The notes: generated by a model from the sequence alone, not told the origin. A stretch of DNA of 64,000 bases from Flavobacterium sp. NKUCC04_CG (GCF_019345525.1 NZ_JAHKRA010000001.1:186001-250000); one strand, 5' to 3'. Counted from the first letter of the stretch, positions 10,640-23,100 are shown. Translations and numbers: made by a program.

Positions 10640-13600
10640 TTACTTTTTAAACACTTTTATCGTTTGCTGTTGACTGGCGGTATAAATTTTAATAAAATAA
10701 GGTGCCTTTTCCAAATTACTCATATCGACATCTACATTAAATGAGCTGGTATGGCTTACGAAAACGCGTTGACCTCTTACACTATATACTTCAATTTTAA
10801 TAATTAAGTCCTTATAACCAATACTCAAAATATCAGATACCGGATTTGGATAATACTTCAATTGTTTTAAATCAAACGTATTCATACCTAAAGTGAGTTG
10901 AACTTTCACTTGAAAAACAGAGCTTAAACAACCGCTCTCCGAGATTACAACACCATAATAAATCGTGTTGTCAAACAGTGGATAATCGGCTTGCAGTCTA
11001 TTTCTATTGTTAAGTGCATCAGGCAAGGTTCCAAACCAAACCACATTTTCTTGATCCACTACCAAGTCACCAATCAAGCTTCCTTCTTCAAATTGTTGAA
11101 AAGCATTACCCGTTGGAGGCTCTGGTATTTCATTAATTACGACTTCCACTCGTGTTCTCGGTGATTCACAACCATGTAGTGATTGACTTATGTAATACCA
11201 ACCACTTTGCAACAGTACTTCATTTGACAAAGCTTCACCTCCCTCCGCTTGTAAATACCATTTTGGCAACATGCCGTTCGGTAGATTTACTCGTAATTGA
11301 GATACGGTTGTTGTTCCACAAAAAGTTTGTAGTGCAACCGTTGGTGCAATGCTGTTTTCAACTATATTGACGCCAAATCGAACTCGGCTCGATTCACAAT
11401 CACCCATTTTCTGAGAAACATAATACAAGCCCGTAGTTAAAACTTGATTGACCGGCAAAGCAGCACTGCCTTCTTGACTGTTATACCAATTAACCGTGGC
11501 GCCTTCTAATGCTTCAACTTCTAAATCAGCGACACGAACTGCGGTTGTACAAAAATTTTGATTTTGAACTTGTGGCTCAGGTACTCTAGCAAAAACGGAT
11601 ATAGGTACCGCTATTCTTTCTGATTCGCAACCGTTCAACACTTGACTTAAATAGTAAGTATGTGTAGTCAAAAAGCTTGCGGAAGACAATTCATTAATAT
11701 CTGTTTCGTTTGCATAACATTTGATGCTAGCTCCTGGTAAAGCATAAATACCTAAATCGGATACCAGAGTTCGCTCACAAAAAATCAACGGTCTGGTCAT
11801 TGGAACTGCTGGAATTGCATTCACTTGAATATGTAGTGTAGCCCATTCCGATTCACAGTCCGCATTGCTTTGCGCTATATAATAAGTTCCAGAACGCAAC
11901 ACCATATTTGTTGTAATTAAACTACCGTTTTCGTTATACCATTTTAATTCATTTGTAGGATCGTATTCCATCATTACATCGTTAATATAGGTAGTGCCAC
12001 AATAAATCCTAGGAGTCCAAGTTGGTTGTGCAGGTTGGAGTAACAAGTTGACTGTACATTTTTTAGGTATTGACTCACATCCGTCCAGATTTTGAGTAAC
12101 ATAATAATCACCTGCTTCCAGAATGTCATTGTCTAGAAGTGGACTTGCATCATTAATTTGTTTGTACCACCGTATATCCTCCCCATCAACCTGTAAATCG
12201 GCTACTCGAGCTACTCCACAAAAACTTTGGGTTGCTTCGACAGCGGGCTGTGGTGTAACAAAAGTATGTATATTAATAAGTTTGCTTACCACACAATTCC
12301 CAACCTTGCTATAAGTCCAAACACTATTTAAACCGACCACTTCCGGTCTGTAATACACTCTTCTCGCATTTCTGTTAGGTAAATATGGAATAGAAGCTTC
12401 TGCATCTATAAAAAGTTCTCCTTCGCGGGCATCCCATTCTACATGATAAGAATAAACTTGTTTCAGTTTGATATTAAATCGATTTTTGGATAAGGCAATA
12501 TTTGCATTATTATAACCGTAAAGCACTTTATTTTCAGTGGTTACTGTATAATGTGTATCGGCACTAGAAGAGCCATTAACCCCTCTATGAGTAAGTTCTA
12601 TAATTAAGTTTTGAACACCATCCCATACAAATGCTTCATGAAAATTAATTTCCTGCCAACCAGAGGCTGTATGTATATGTACCCCCCTAGAATATACTGT
12701 CCTGAAGTTATCGGTCAAGAAATGTCGGTTTTCAAACTTAGTTAGGTTAGTAGGTGCTATTTTTACGGTATAATCCGCATTCGAATCATTTACCCCCAAA
12801 CTACTTACAAAAAAGGCAATAGAATTCAGAGGCCCACTGCTCAATCCCAAACTCCGCAATTCTTCCGCTGTAAATAACAACTGCACGCGGGCATTGTTTC
12901 TATAATTATTGAAAGCTGAAAGATCAGCTGAAAAATTAGTAGGTACTTGATGTCCCACTTGGATTGTATTCTCTACGGGGGTAGTCACTGTTTCGAGAGG
13001 AATAATTGAAGTCAAACAAACGGTTTCTCCATCGGTTTCTGGTATATAAGTAACATTTGGAGTCGGAATAGGTTGAATCCAAACATTTTTAAAAACAGTA
13101 CATTGCTGCCCCCCAGTCTGCTTTGCAGTCAAAGTGTATATTTGATTAGTCGTTATTTCAAATAGCCAACCATCTTGAGCATTACCGCTAACACCAGTAC
13201 TGGGACTCCATTCATAGGAATCAAAAACATCCATTCCTCGAACAATAGTGATGGTATCTGACAGCTCTCCAGCACAGCCAGAAATTCGATTTGCACTGAG
13301 TTCAAAGTCAGGTGCAGCATTCACCGAAACAACCACTTCTTTCCTAGGAACTACACAGCCTGTTTGGTATTTTATATTGAAAAAATACATATAAACATTG
13401 GTATTGAAACTACCGGTATCCGAACCTCGCACCGTCAACACACCAGAAGAACTCACAAGAGGAAAATAATTTTGATTCCTTATCATATCACGATATATAT
13501 TTAATCCAGCACTGCTTTTAAGCAAAATCCGATAACCCGCGCCTTCAGGTACCGTAAAACCCAATGGCACCGTATTGGGCACTTGTCTTCCTGTATTGGT

Positions 13601-15025
13601 GATTTCAATATTTCCAGTCGAAAAGAGTTCGTTCCCATTGGAATCAACAATTTTAATATCCACCACTCCAACAGCATCCGAATACAAATCGACACTTTCC
13701 AAATTCACTTCTTGAGTACTATCAAAAATAATCCCCCAATTGGTTAAAGCAAAAGCAGCTGAATCTAAGAATGGCCGGTCCTTTCCTCCCGCTCCATGTA
13801 GCGGATTAGTACCGATTGATTGCGAAACCCAATAGGAAGTAGTTTCAGTCAAAACCGGTGTCACAAAGCTATTACCTTCTTGTAAAAAACTTCCTCCAAT
13901 AGCACGATCATACCATCTTAATATCCCTTCATTAGCCGAAGCTTCAAGTGATACACTACCCGATCCACAAATAGCAGCATCTGCTACAACCACACTAGGA
14001 GTAGCGCACAAAGTTCGAAAGCCTTCTACACTGATCCAAGGGCTAAAACTCTCCGCATCGCATTTAGACCTTAGATACACATAATACAAGGTATTCGTAG
14101 TCAATTCAGAAATAGCCTTTAAAAAAACATCATTGGACAGCATACCAAAATCAACTAAACCCAAAGTACCACTACCGGGCTCACCGCTCGTACGGACTTC
14201 GTACTCATATCCTAAATCAGGTGTGCTAAAGGCTGCATCCCAATGAATTTGAAATGAATTTGCACTAATATCTCTCGCAGCAACATTATTCGGAGGAGAA
14301 CAACTATCCATAGAAATAGCACTAACTGCAAATATATTTATTACTCCTGCGGCGCTAGATGTTTTAGTAATTTCTATAGACCGAATGGCTTTATTATAAT
14401 TTGTGCTGTCTAAGTTTATTGCTACACTAAACATTTTAGGGTTGTCCTCAGGAGTTTCAATGTTGTTATCGGTAACACTAACCCGGCCAAACCCACTAGT
14501 CACAGTACTTCCAACTAAATTCTCAAACCAATCCACTACCTGCAGCCCGCTAATAAGCTGAGATGTATTGTCCGTAAAATAGACCTTTGCCTGAAATACA
14601 GTAGGAATATCACCAGCATTACCTGAAAGCGCTAATAAGTACAAAGTTGTAACTCTAGGGCTATCGGAGATTACTAAGGTTCCAGATTGATTAGCTGAAG
14701 CTATTCTTAAGGAATTATTTTGACTATACGGTTGTAACTGAAAACTGAGTCCCGTGATATTATTAGCCGTTATCAGCCCGTTTACAGGCAAGCCAACAGT
14801 TGCTGGCGGTGAGTTCACACTCGATTTAAAATCTAAGCTTAACAAATTAAACCGATCGTTATCTATCCTTACTGTGGTTGATCCAGAAGCCGGCCCCACC
14901 CCATTGGCAATGACGTCCGAATTAAACCCTGAAACGATTCCTAATCTCGTATATGTCTGTGCTGTCACATCATGTGAAAACAACAAAAGAAGCACAGTTA
15001 AAAAGTACATGTATTTTTTTTCCAT
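10640..15025 (-). CDS. Secreted multidomain Ig/fn3 protein with T9SS sorting domain (paralog)
   Basis: This 1461-residue protein has the same domain order as the preceding paralog: signal peptide (ending near VTAQ), beta domain, fn3-like domain with YEYEVRTSGEPGSG, Ig-like domain with RWYDRAIGG, beta domain, PKD-like domain, the module shared with the first giant gene, six Ig-like repeats with YYVSQ and CES, and a type A T9SS sorting domain (YYPNPVSD...VFKK). The third Ig repeat reads KCY where other repeats have a WY pair, so one core tryptophan is lost. It is exported through the Sec and T9SS systems; a surface adhesin function is inferred. Each of the three paralogs appears separately transcribed, because two terminators lie between them. 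Confidence 0.9.
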   Translation of the reverse strand: MEKKYMYFLTVLLLLFSHDVTAQTYTRLGIVSGFNSDVIANGVGPASGSTTVRIDNDRFNLLSLDFKSSVNSPPATVGLPVNGLITANNITGLSFQLQPYSQNNSLRIASANQSGTLVISDSPRVTTLYLLALSGNAGDIPTVFQAKVYFTDNTSQLISGLQVVDWFENLVGSTVTSGFGRVSVTDNNIETPEDNPKMFSVAINLDSTNYNKAIRSIEITKTSSAAGVINIFAVSAISMDSCSPPNNVAARDISANSFQIHWDAAFSTPDLGYEYEVRTSGEPGSGTLGLVDFGMLSNDVFLKAISELTTNTLYYVYLRSKCDAESFSPWISVEGFRTLCATPSVVVADAAICGSGSVSLEASANEGILRWYDRAIGGSFLQEGNSFVTPVLTETTSYWVSQSIGTNPLHGAGGKDRPFLDSAAFALTNWGIIFDSTQEVNLESVDLYSDAVGVVDIKIVDSNGNELFSTGNIEITNTGRQVPNTVPLGFTVPEGAGYRILLKSSAGLNIYRDMIRNQNYFPLVSSSGVLTVRGSDTGSFNTNVYMYFFNIKYQTGCVVPRKEVVVSVNAAPDFELSANRISGCAGELSDTITIVRGMDVFDSYEWSPSTGVSGNAQDGWLFEITTNQIYTLTAKQTGGQQCTVFKNVWIQPIPTPNVTYIPETDGETVCLTSIIPLETVTTPVENTIQVGHQVPTNFSADLSAFNNYRNNARVQLLFTAEELRSLGLSSGPLNSIAFFVSSLGVNDSNADYTVKIAPTNLTKFENRHFLTDNFRTVYSRGVHIHTASGWQEINFHEAFVWDGVQNLIIELTHRGVNGSSSADTHYTVTTENKVLYGYNNANIALSKNRFNIKLKQVYSYHVEWDAREGELFIDAEASIPYLPNRNARRVYYRPEVVGLNSVWTYSKVGNCVVSKLINIHTFVTPQPAVEATQSFCGVARVADLQVDGEDIRWYKQINDASPLLDNDILEAGDYYVTQNLDGCESIPKKCTVNLLLQPAQPTWTPRIYCGTTYINDVMMEYDPTNELKWYNENGSLITTNMVLRSGTYYIAQSNADCESEWATLHIQVNAIPAVPMTRPLIFCERTLVSDLGIYALPGASIKCYANETDINELSSASFLTTHTYYLSQVLNGCESERIAVPISVFARVPEPQVQNQNFCTTAVRVADLEVEALEGATVNWYNSQEGSAALPVNQVLTTGLYYVSQKMGDCESSRVRFGVNIVENSIAPTVALQTFCGTTTVSQLRVNLPNGMLPKWYLQAEGGEALSNEVLLQSGWYYISQSLHGCESPRTRVEVVINEIPEPPTGNAFQQFEEGSLIGDLVVDQENVVWFGTLPDALNNRNRLQADYPLFDNTIYYGVVISESGCLSSVFQVKVQLTLGMNTFDLKQLKYYPNPVSDILSIGYKDLIIKIEVYSVRGQRVFVSHTSSFNVDVDMSNLEKAPYFIKIYTASQQQTIKVFKK

Positions 15026-15396
15026 CGACGTAATAGTTTAAAATTTTATTTTAGAGATTAAAAATAAACATTTCACCAATAACTCAAAAAAAATACAAAT
15101 AATTAACAATAACAGATTAAAACATCAGAATTAATTAAAGAAACCATTTTTAATTATATTTATTAACAATAAAGTATAAATTTTAAAACGAAGGAAATAA
15201 ACGAATTAGGAGATAGATTCCAATGAGTATCTACTTAATGTGAATCTAATATAGAATTTATATGAAAAACAGAAGACTTATTCACATCTATAAAGGTAAA
15301 ACCACTCACATCGCGACCCAATTACGATTAAAGCTAAAACACTTAATTATTTGAACATATTCAAATAATTTAAATAAAAAAAAAGTTCTTTTTTAT
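15026..15396. other. AT-rich intergenic region with inverted repeat
   Basis: No gene is visible. The region is upstream of the 10640-15025 gene. It contains a perfect 11-bp inverted repeat, AATTATTTGAA-cata-TTCAAATAATT, at 15345-15370, which could be a regulator binding site or just an AT-rich hairpin. Confidence 0.5.
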
Positions 15397-15437
15397 AAAA
15401 AAACCCCAACTGACTACTGTCAATTGGGGTTTTTTAA
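15397..15437 (-). terminator. Terminator of the rpoBC-DUF3467 operon
   Basis: A strong hairpin (CCCCAATTGAC paired with GTCAGTTGGGG) is followed on the minus strand by seven T. It lies 15 bp past the DUF3467 stop codon. A run of T on the other side could make it bidirectional. Confidence 0.9.
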
Positions 15438-15451
15438 ATGAATTATTGATT

Positions 15452-15760
15452 TTAAGCTTGTCCTGTCGGTCCAAAATTAAGCGGAATTGGAACTTGTTCC
15501 ACCTCTTTGATTTCGCCGTTAGCAGCCTCAAATCTATGAATATTCTCTTCTAATGCTTTTAGCAATCTCTTAGCGTGTTGTGGTGTCAAGATAATTCTCG
15601 ACTTCACTTTAGCTTTGGGAACGCCCGGCATTACACTAATAAAATCTACTACAAATTCCGTATTGGAATGATTGATAATCGCCAAGTTGGAATAGGTTCC
15701 TTCCGCGGTTTTTTCATCCAATTCTATATTGAATTGGCCTTGTTGTTGATTAGTATCCAT
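15452..15760 (-). CDS. DUF3467 family protein
   Basis: This small soluble protein of 102 residues matches the DUF3467 family, which in Bacteroidota is found directly behind rpoC. It has no signal peptide or membrane segment. The pattern includes NTEFVVDFISVMPGVPKAKV and RIILTPQHAKRLL. It starts 4 nt after the rpoC stop and precedes the operon terminator, so it is co-transcribed with the RNA polymerase genes. The function of the family is not established; a role connected with RNA polymerase is only suggested by position. Confidence 0.9.
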   Translation of the reverse strand: MDTNQQQGQFNIELDEKTAEGTYSNLAIINHSNTEFVVDFISVMPGVPKAKVKSRIILTPQHAKRLLKALEENIHRFEAANGEIKEVEQVPIPLNFGPTGQA

Positions 15761-15764
15761 GTTT

Positions 15765-18700
15765 TTAGAAATTTAAATCCTCAGTTTCGTTGTTCAATTC
15801 CACATCGTCCATTGAACTAACAAGGATAGATTCGTATTCTCTCATACCCGTTCCTGCAGGAATTCTATGTCCTACAATAACGTTTTCTTTTAATCCAGTC
15901 AATCTATCGATTTTACCTGCTACAGCTGCTTCGTTTAACACTTTTGTAGTCTCCTGGAAGGATGCTGCAGAAATGAACGATTTCGTCTGTAAAGAGGCTC
16001 TAGTAATACCTTGAAGAATTGGAGTAGCTGTTGCAGGCATAACATCTCTTGCAACTACTAAGTTTTTATCTTCACGTCTTAATAAAGAGTTCTCATCACG
16101 TAATTCTCTAGTAGAAATAATCTGACCTTCTTTCAAGTTTACCGATTCACCAGCGTCTTCGACCACTTTCATTCCGTATAATTTATCATTGTCTACGATA
16201 AAGTCACTAGCATGAGCCAATTGATCCTCTAAGAATAGGGTATCACCTGGATCCTGAATTCTAACTTTACGCATCATTTGACGAATTACTACCTCAAAGT
16301 GTTTGTCGTTGATTTTTACCCCTTGCAAGCGGTACACCTCTTGAATTTCGTTAACCAAATACTGTTGAACAGCAGAAGGTCCTTGAATTCTCAAGATATC
16401 ATCTGGAGTAATTGCCCCATCAGAAAGTGCCATACCGGCTTTCACGAAGTCATTTTCTTGAACCAAGATTTGGTTGGAAAGTTTCACTAGGTATTTTTTA
16501 ACATCACCTAATTTAGACTCCACAACAATCTCGCGGTTACCTCTTTTAATTTTTCCAAATGACACTACTCCATCAATTTCAGAAACTACAGCTGGATTCG
16601 AAGGATTACGAGCTTCTAACAACTCGGTAATTCTTGGTAAACCTCCTGTAATATCCCCTGCTTTAGAAGAGTGACGAGGAATTTTAACTAAAACTTTACC
16701 CGCTTTAATTTTTTCTCCGTTATTTACCATTAAGTGGGAACCTACTGGTAAGTTGTACGAACGAATCAATTCCCCATCATTACCGTAAATCAATAAGGTA
16801 GGAATTAATTTTTTATTTCTCGATTCCGAGATAACTTTTTCTTGGAAACCGGTTTGCTCATCGATTTCAACCATGAACGTTTGTCCTTGTTCGATATCTT
16901 CGTAAGCAATTTTTCCAGTAAACTCAGAAACAATTACCCCATTATATGGATCCCATTTACAAACAACCGTACCTTCATCAGCTACTTGGCCATCCTTAAC
17001 ATAAATAGTCGATCCGTAAGGAATATTATGCGTATTTAAAACGATACCTGTATTTTCGTCAACCAATTTCAACTCCGTTGAACGAGAGATTACAATATCA
17101 GCGAAATTACCATCAACATCTTCACTCTTAACCGTTCTCAAATCTTCCATGTCTAAGCGACCTTTGAATTTGGTAATGATGGTAGAAGTTTCAGAAATGT
17201 TACCCGCAGTTCCCCCAACGTGGAAAGTTCTCAAGGTTAACTGTGTACCCGGCTCACCAATAGATTGTGCAGCAACTACACCGACAGCTTCCCCTTTTTG
17301 GGTCATTCTACCAGTAGCTAAGTTACGTCCGTAACATCTTGCACAAATACCGCTTGTAGCCTCACACGTCAATGGCGAACGTACCTCTACTCTTTCGATC
17401 GGAGATGCGTTAATGATTTTCGCATGAACTTCCGTAATTTCATTTCCTGCTTCGATGATTACTTCAGAAGTCAATGGATGAACCACATCTTCTAAAACAA
17501 CACGACCTAAGATTCTTTCCGCTAAGGTTTCAACAACCTCTTCGTTTTTCTTAAGTGCAGACACTTCAATTCCTCTTAAAGTACCACAGTCAACGGTATT
17601 TACAATAACGTCTTGAGCTACATCGTGAAGACGACGTGTTAAATATCCAGCATCGGCCGTTTTCAAAGCCGTATCCGCAAGACCTTTACGCGCACCGTGA
17701 GTAGAGATAAAGTATTCCAAAATCGACAAACCTTCTTTAAAGTTCGAAAGAATCGGGTTTTCAATAATCTCTCCACCACCTGCTGTAGATTTCTTAGGTT
17801 TAGCCATCAAACCACGCATACCTGTAAGCTGACGAATCTGTTCTTTAGATCCCCTTGCTCCAGAGTCAAGCATCATGTAAACCGAGTTGAACCCTTGTTT
17901 ATCCTCACGGATATTTTTCATGGCTAATTCCGTTAACAAGGCGTTTGTAGATGTCCAAACATCAATAACCTGGTTGTAACGTTCGTTGTTGGTGATCAAT
18001 CCCATGTTGTAGTTTACTGTAATAGCAGCTACTTGTTGGTTTGCCTCATCAATCAATTCTTGTTTGCGTTCCGGAATCATAATATCACCCAAACTGAATG
18101 ATAAACCTCCTTTAAATGCAAAGTTGTATCCCATGCTCTTCATGTCATCCAAGAAGGCAGCGGTAGTAGGAACATCAGTTTGGTTTAAGATTCTACCAAT
18201 AATATCTCTAAGCGATTTTTTGGTCAATACCTCATTGATGAATCCTGCTTTTTCAGGAACTACTTCGTTAAACAAAACTCTTCCTGCGGTAGTTTCGATG
18301 ATTTGGTAAACCAATTCCCCTGCTGCATTAAAGTCTTTTGCACGAACTTTGATCGAAGCATTCAACGCTAATTTACCTTCGTTTTTAGCGATGTTTACTT
18401 CTTCCGCAGAGTAGAAAGTCATTCCCTCTCCTACAACGGGTTCTTCTGGAGTTGATTTACGAACTTTCGTCATGTAATATAACCCCAAAACCATATCCTG
18501 AGACGGAACCGTAATAGGAGCTCCATTCGCAGGGTTTAATATATTATGAGAAGCTAACATTAACAACTGAGATTCCAAAATTGCTTCTGGTCCTAGTGGT
18601 AAGTGGACAGCCATCTGGTCACCATCGAAATCGGCATTAAAAGCGGTACAAACCAATGGGTGAAGCTGAATTGCTTTTCCTTCGATAAGTTTAGGCTGGA

Positions 18701-20060
18701 ATGCTTGAATTCCGAGTCTGTGAAGCGTTGGAGCACGGTTTAAAAGAACAGGATGTCCTTTAATCACGTTTTCCAAGATATCCCAAACTACTGGTTCTTT
18801 TTTGTCTATAATTTTCTTTGCAGATTTTACTGTTTTAACAATACCTCTTTCGATTAATTTACGAATCACAAAAGGTTTGTATAATTCAGCAGCCATATCT
18901 TTTGGCAATCCGCATTCGAACAATTTCAATTCCGGTCCAACAACAATTACCGAACGAGCAGAATAATCCACACGTTTACCCAATAAGTTTTGACGGAAAC
19001 GACCTTGTTTTCCTTTTAAGGAATCCGAAAGTGATTTCAAAGGACGGTTGGATTCGGTTTTAACAGCAGAAGATTTTCTGGTATTGTCAAAAAGGGAATC
19101 TACCGATTCTTGAAGCATACGTTTTTCGTTACGTAAAATTACTTCAGGAGCTTTGATCTCCATTAATCGTTTTAAACGGTTGTTTCTGATGATTACACGA
19201 CGGTAAAGATCATTTAAATCCGAGGTTGCAAAACGACCTCCATCTAGTGGCACTAAAGGACGAAGTTCTGGTGGAATAACAGGGATTACTTTAAGTATCA
19301 TCCATTCCGGGCGGTTTTCACGAGAATTGTTCGATTCACGGAAAGCTTCCACAACTTGAAGTCTCTTTAAAGCTTCTGTTTTTCTTTGTTTAGACGTTTC
19401 CGTATTAGCAGCATGACGCAAATCATAAGATAACTGATCTAAGTCGATACGTGCCAATAAATCCATAATACATTCAGCCCCCATTTTGGCGATGAATTTA
19501 TTTGGATCGTTATCGTCTAAATATTGGTTTTCCATCGGAAGGGTATCTAAGATATTTAGATATTCTTCTTCCGTAAGGAAGTCCAGTCTTTTTAATGATT
19601 CTCCCTCTGTAGTTTTAGCGATACCCGCTTGAATAACTACATATCGCTCATAATAAATGATCATATCTAATTTCTTAGACGGAAGTCCAAGGATATAACC
19701 AATTTTATTTGGAAGTGAACGGAAATACCATATATGCGCAATTGGAACAACCAAGTTAATGTGTCCAACTCTATCTCTACGTACTTTTTTCTCTGTAACT
19801 TCTACCCCACAACGGTCACAAACGATTCCTTTATAACGGATTCTTTTGTATTTACCACAAGCACATTCAAAATCTTTAACAGGACCGAAGATACGTTCAC
19901 AGAAAAGACCATCACGTTCCGGTTTGTGTGTACGGTAATTTATGGTTTCAGGTTTTAAAACTTCACCCCTAGACTCTGCAAGTATAGACTCTGGAGAGGC
20001 CAGACCAATTGAGATTTTATTGAACCTTTTTACGGTATTTTTCTCTTTATTTTTATTCAT
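15765..20060 (-). CDS. rpoC: DNA-directed RNA polymerase subunit beta'
   Basis: This is the 1431-residue beta' subunit of RNA polymerase. The N-terminal zinc-binding cysteines ([19 protein letters not shown]), the catalytic magnesium motif [10 protein letters not shown] and the second cysteine cluster ([13 protein letters not shown]) are all present. I chose the ATG at 20060 ([16 protein letters not shown]), as in relatives; an upstream frame extension gives 18 extra residues that do not look native. It lies 74 bp after rpoB, with a terminator-like hairpin in the spacer, and is followed by DUF3467. Confidence 0.98.
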   Translation of the reverse strand: MNKNKEKNTVKRFNKISIGLASPESILAESRGEVLKPETINYRTHKPERDGLFCERIFGPVKDFECACGKYKRIRYKGIVCDRCGVEVTEKKVRRDRVGHINLVVPIAHIWYFRSLPNKIGYILGLPSKKLDMIIYYERYVVIQAGIAKTTEGESLKRLDFLTEEEYLNILDTLPMENQYLDDNDPNKFIAKMGAECIMDLLARIDLDQLSYDLRHAANTETSKQRKTEALKRLQVVEAFRESNNSRENRPEWMILKVIPVIPPELRPLVPLDGGRFATSDLNDLYRRVIIRNNRLKRLMEIKAPEVILRNEKRMLQESVDSLFDNTRKSSAVKTESNRPLKSLSDSLKGKQGRFRQNLLGKRVDYSARSVIVVGPELKLFECGLPKDMAAELYKPFVIRKLIERGIVKTVKSAKKIIDKKEPVVWDILENVIKGHPVLLNRAPTLHRLGIQAFQPKLIEGKAIQLHPLVCTAFNADFDGDQMAVHLPLGPEAILESQLLMLASHNILNPANGAPITVPSQDMVLGLYYMTKVRKSTPEEPVVGEGMTFYSAEEVNIAKNEGKLALNASIKVRAKDFNAAGELVYQIIETTAGRVLFNEVVPEKAGFINEVLTKKSLRDIIGRILNQTDVPTTAAFLDDMKSMGYNFAFKGGLSFSLGDIMIPERKQELIDEANQQVAAITVNYNMGLITNNERYNQVIDVWTSTNALLTELAMKNIREDKQGFNSVYMMLDSGARGSKEQIRQLTGMRGLMAKPKKSTAGGGEIIENPILSNFKEGLSILEYFISTHGARKGLADTALKTADAGYLTRRLHDVAQDVIVNTVDCGTLRGIEVSALKKNEEVVETLAERILGRVVLEDVVHPLTSEVIIEAGNEITEVHAKIINASPIERVEVRSPLTCEATSGICARCYGRNLATGRMTQKGEAVGVVAAQSIGEPGTQLTLRTFHVGGTAGNISETSTIITKFKGRLDMEDLRTVKSEDVDGNFADIVISRSTELKLVDENTGIVLNTHNIPYGSTIYVKDGQVADEGTVVCKWDPYNGVIVSEFTGKIAYEDIEQGQTFMVEIDEQTGFQEKVISESRNKKLIPTLLIYGNDGELIRSYNLPVGSHLMVNNGEKIKAGKVLVKIPRHSSKAGDITGGLPRITELLEARNPSNPAVVSEIDGVVSFGKIKRGNREIVVESKLGDVKKYLVKLSNQILVQENDFVKAGMALSDGAITPDDILRIQGPSAVQQYLVNEIQEVYRLQGVKINDKHFEVVIRQMMRKVRIQDPGDTLFLEDQLAHASDFIVDNDKLYGMKVVEDAGESVNLKEGQIISTRELRDENSLLRREDKNLVVARDVMPATATPILQGITRASLQTKSFISAASFQETTKVLNEAAVAGKIDRLTGLKENVIVGHRIPAGTGMREYESILVSSMDDVELNNETEDLNF

Positions 20061-20087
20061 GGTAAACTTACTTGTTAAAGTGTATTG

Positions 20088-20121
20088 TAAAAAACAAGCA
20101 GTATACAAGTACACTGCTTGT
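20088..20121 (-). terminator. Terminator-like hairpin (attenuator) between rpoB and rpoC
   Basis: On the minus strand ACAAGCAGT pairs perfectly with ACTGCTTGT around a 10-nt loop and is followed by TTTTTT. It lies directly after the rpoB stop and about 30 nt before the rpoC start. It has the shape of an intrinsic terminator but must allow read-through, since rpoC is essential and has no obvious separate promoter in the 74-bp spacer. Confidence 0.65.
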
Positions 20122-20134
20122 CACATTACTTAGT

Positions 20135-23100
20135 TTATTCTTCTAATCTGATGTCTAATCCAAGACCTTTCAATTCATGCATTAATACATTGAATGATTC
20201 TGGAAGTCCTGGTTCTGGCATAGGTTCTCCTTTAACGATTGCCTCGTAAGTTTTAGCTCTACCAATAACGTCATCCGATTTAACCGTCAATATTTCACGT
20301 AGTGTACTCGATGCACCATAAGCTTCCAAAGCCCAAACCTCCATCTCTCCAAAACGTTGACCTCCAAATTGCGCTTTACCACCTAATGGTTGTTGCGTGA
20401 TTAAAGAGTATGGTCCGATAGAACGCGCGTGCATTTTATCGTCTACCATGTGTCCTAATTTTAACATATAAATTACACCCACCGTTGCTCTTTGGTCAAA
20501 ACGTTCTCCCGTTCCCCCATCGTATAGATAAGTATGTCCGAATCTTGGGATTCCCGCTTCATCAGTAAATTCATTGATTTGATCCAAGTTTGCACCGTCA
20601 AAAATAGGAGTCGCAAAAGTTCTTCCCAATTTTTGTCCAGCCCATCCAAGTACTGTTTCATAAATCTGACCAATATTCATACGAGAAGGTACTCCAAGTG
20701 GATTCAATACAATATCAACCGGTGTTCCATCTTCTAAGAAAGGCATGTCTTCATCACGTACAATTTTGGCAACAATACCTTTATTACCGTGACGTCCAGC
20801 CATTTTATCTCCAACTTTTAACTTACGTTTTTTGGCGATATAAACCTTTGCTAATTTAAGGATTCCAGAAGGAAGTTCATCACCAACAGTGATCATGAAT
20901 TTTTCTCTTCTCAACATTCCTTGAAGGTCGTTCAACTTGATTTTATAGTTGTGAATTAAATCTGTAATCATATTATTCGTATGATCATCAGTAGTCCACT
21001 GTCCTTTTGTCAAGTGAGCAAAATCTTCTACTGCAAACAACATTTTTTGAGTATATTTTTTACCTTTTGGCAAAATTTCTTCTCCCAAATCGTTTAACAC
21101 CCCTTGAGATGTTTTACCGTTTACGATAAAAAATAATTTCTCAACTAAACGCTCTTTTAATTCGTTGAATTTTATCTCATACTTGGTTTCAAGTACCGCT
21201 AATTCATCTTTATCTTTTGAACGTTTGCGTTTGTCTTTTACTGCTCTTGCGAACAATTTTTTATCTAAAACTACACCTCGTAAAGATGGTGAAGCTTTCA
21301 AAGAAGCATCTTTTACATCACCTGCTTTGTCACCAAAGATAGCTCTTAAAAGTTTTTCCTCTGGAGTTGGATCAGACTCTCCTTTTGGAGTAATCTTACC
21401 AATCAAGATATCACCTGGTTTTACTTCTGCTCCAATTCGGATCATTCCGTTTTCATCCAAGTCTTTGGTTGCTTCTTCACTAACGTTAGGAATATCATTA
21501 GTCAACTCTTCGTTTCCTAATTTGGTATCTCTAACTTCCAGTGTATAATCATCCACGTGAATTGAGGTAAAGATATCATCGCGAACCACTTTTTCAGAGA
21601 TTACGATAGCATCCTCAAAGTTGTATCCTTTCCATGGCATAAAAGCCACTTTCAAGTTACGACCTAAAGCCAATTCTCCTTTTTCAGTAGCATAACCATC
21701 ACAAAGTACTTGTCCTTTACTCACGCGATCACCTTTACGAACAATCGGTTTTAAGTTGATACTTGTGCTTTGATTGGTTTTTCTGAATTTGATTAAGTTA
21801 TAAGTTTTTTCGTCGCTATCGAAGCTGATCAAACGGTCTTCATCAGTACGATCGTACTTGATGATGATTTTTTGAGCATCTACGTATTCTACAACTCCAT
21901 TCCCTTCAGCGTTAATCAAAACTCTCGAATCCGAGGCTACTTGACGTTCCAATCCAGTTCCAACGATAGGCGCTTGTGGTCTTAACAAAGGCACCGCTTG
22001 GCGCATCATGTTAGATCCCATCAAAGCACGGTTGGCATCATCATGTTCCAAGAAAGGAATCAACGATGCTGAAATCGAAGCAATTTGGTTTGGTGCAACG
22101 TCTGTATAATGAATTTCCTTAGGTGTTACCACTGGGAAATCTCCTTCTTCTCTTGCAATAACGCGTTCTGCAGTTACTGTACCGTCATCAGTCATCGCGA
22201 TGTTTGCCTGAGCAATCATCTTCTCTTCTTCTTCTTCCGCACTTAAATAAACAGGTACAGAAACCAAATCCACTTTACCGTCAACAACCTTTCTATAAGG
22301 TGTTTCAATAAAGCCCATTCCATTTACTTTAGCATAAACAGCCAAAGACGAAATCAAACCAATGTTTGGTCCCTCTGGAGTTTCAATTGGACATAAACGA
22401 CCGTAGTGCGTATAGTGAACGTCACGTACCTCAAATCCGGCTCTTTCACGAGAAAGTCCACCAGGTCCAAGGGCAGAAAGTCTACGCTTGTGAGTAATTT
22501 CGGCCAATGGATTGGTTTGATCCATGAACTGAGATAACTGGTTCGTTCCAAAGAACGAGTTGATTACCGATGATAATGTTTTCGCATTGATCAAATCGAT
22601 AGGCGTAAACACCTCGTTGTCCCGTACGTTCATACGCTCACGAATAGTTCTTGCCATACGAGCCAAACCAACACCAAACTGAGCTGACAATTGTTCTCCT
22701 ACTGTTCTAACACGACGGTTAGACAAGTGATCAATATCATCAATCTCCGCCTTAGAGTTAATCAATTCGATTAAGTATTTAACAATAGTGATAATATCTT
22801 CTTTTGTTAAAACTTGTTTATCGATTGGTGTATCCAAGTTTAATTTTTTGTTCATTCTATAACGACCAACTTCACCTAGATTGTAACGTTGATCGGAGAA
22901 AAACAATTTGTCAATGATACCACGAGCCGTTTCTTCATCAGGCGGTTCTGCATTTCTCAATTGACGGTAAATATGTTCTACGGCCTCTTTTTCAGAGTTC
23001 GTAGGATCCTTTTGCAAGGTATTATGTATGATGGCATAATCTGCCTGATTCGCGTCTTCTTTGTGTAAAAGAACTGTTTTAACGTTGGCGTCTATGATTT

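Noticed and set aside
1..15025. Many short plus-strand ORFs opposite the giant genes
   Set aside because: They have no signal or family features, and the minus-strand frames run unbroken through them with repeats and domain motifs. I treat them as shadows.
20061..20114. Longer rpoC start at 20114
   Set aside because: The extra 18 residues do not look like RNA polymerase sequence and would overlap the hairpin; the ATG at 20060 matches the family start.
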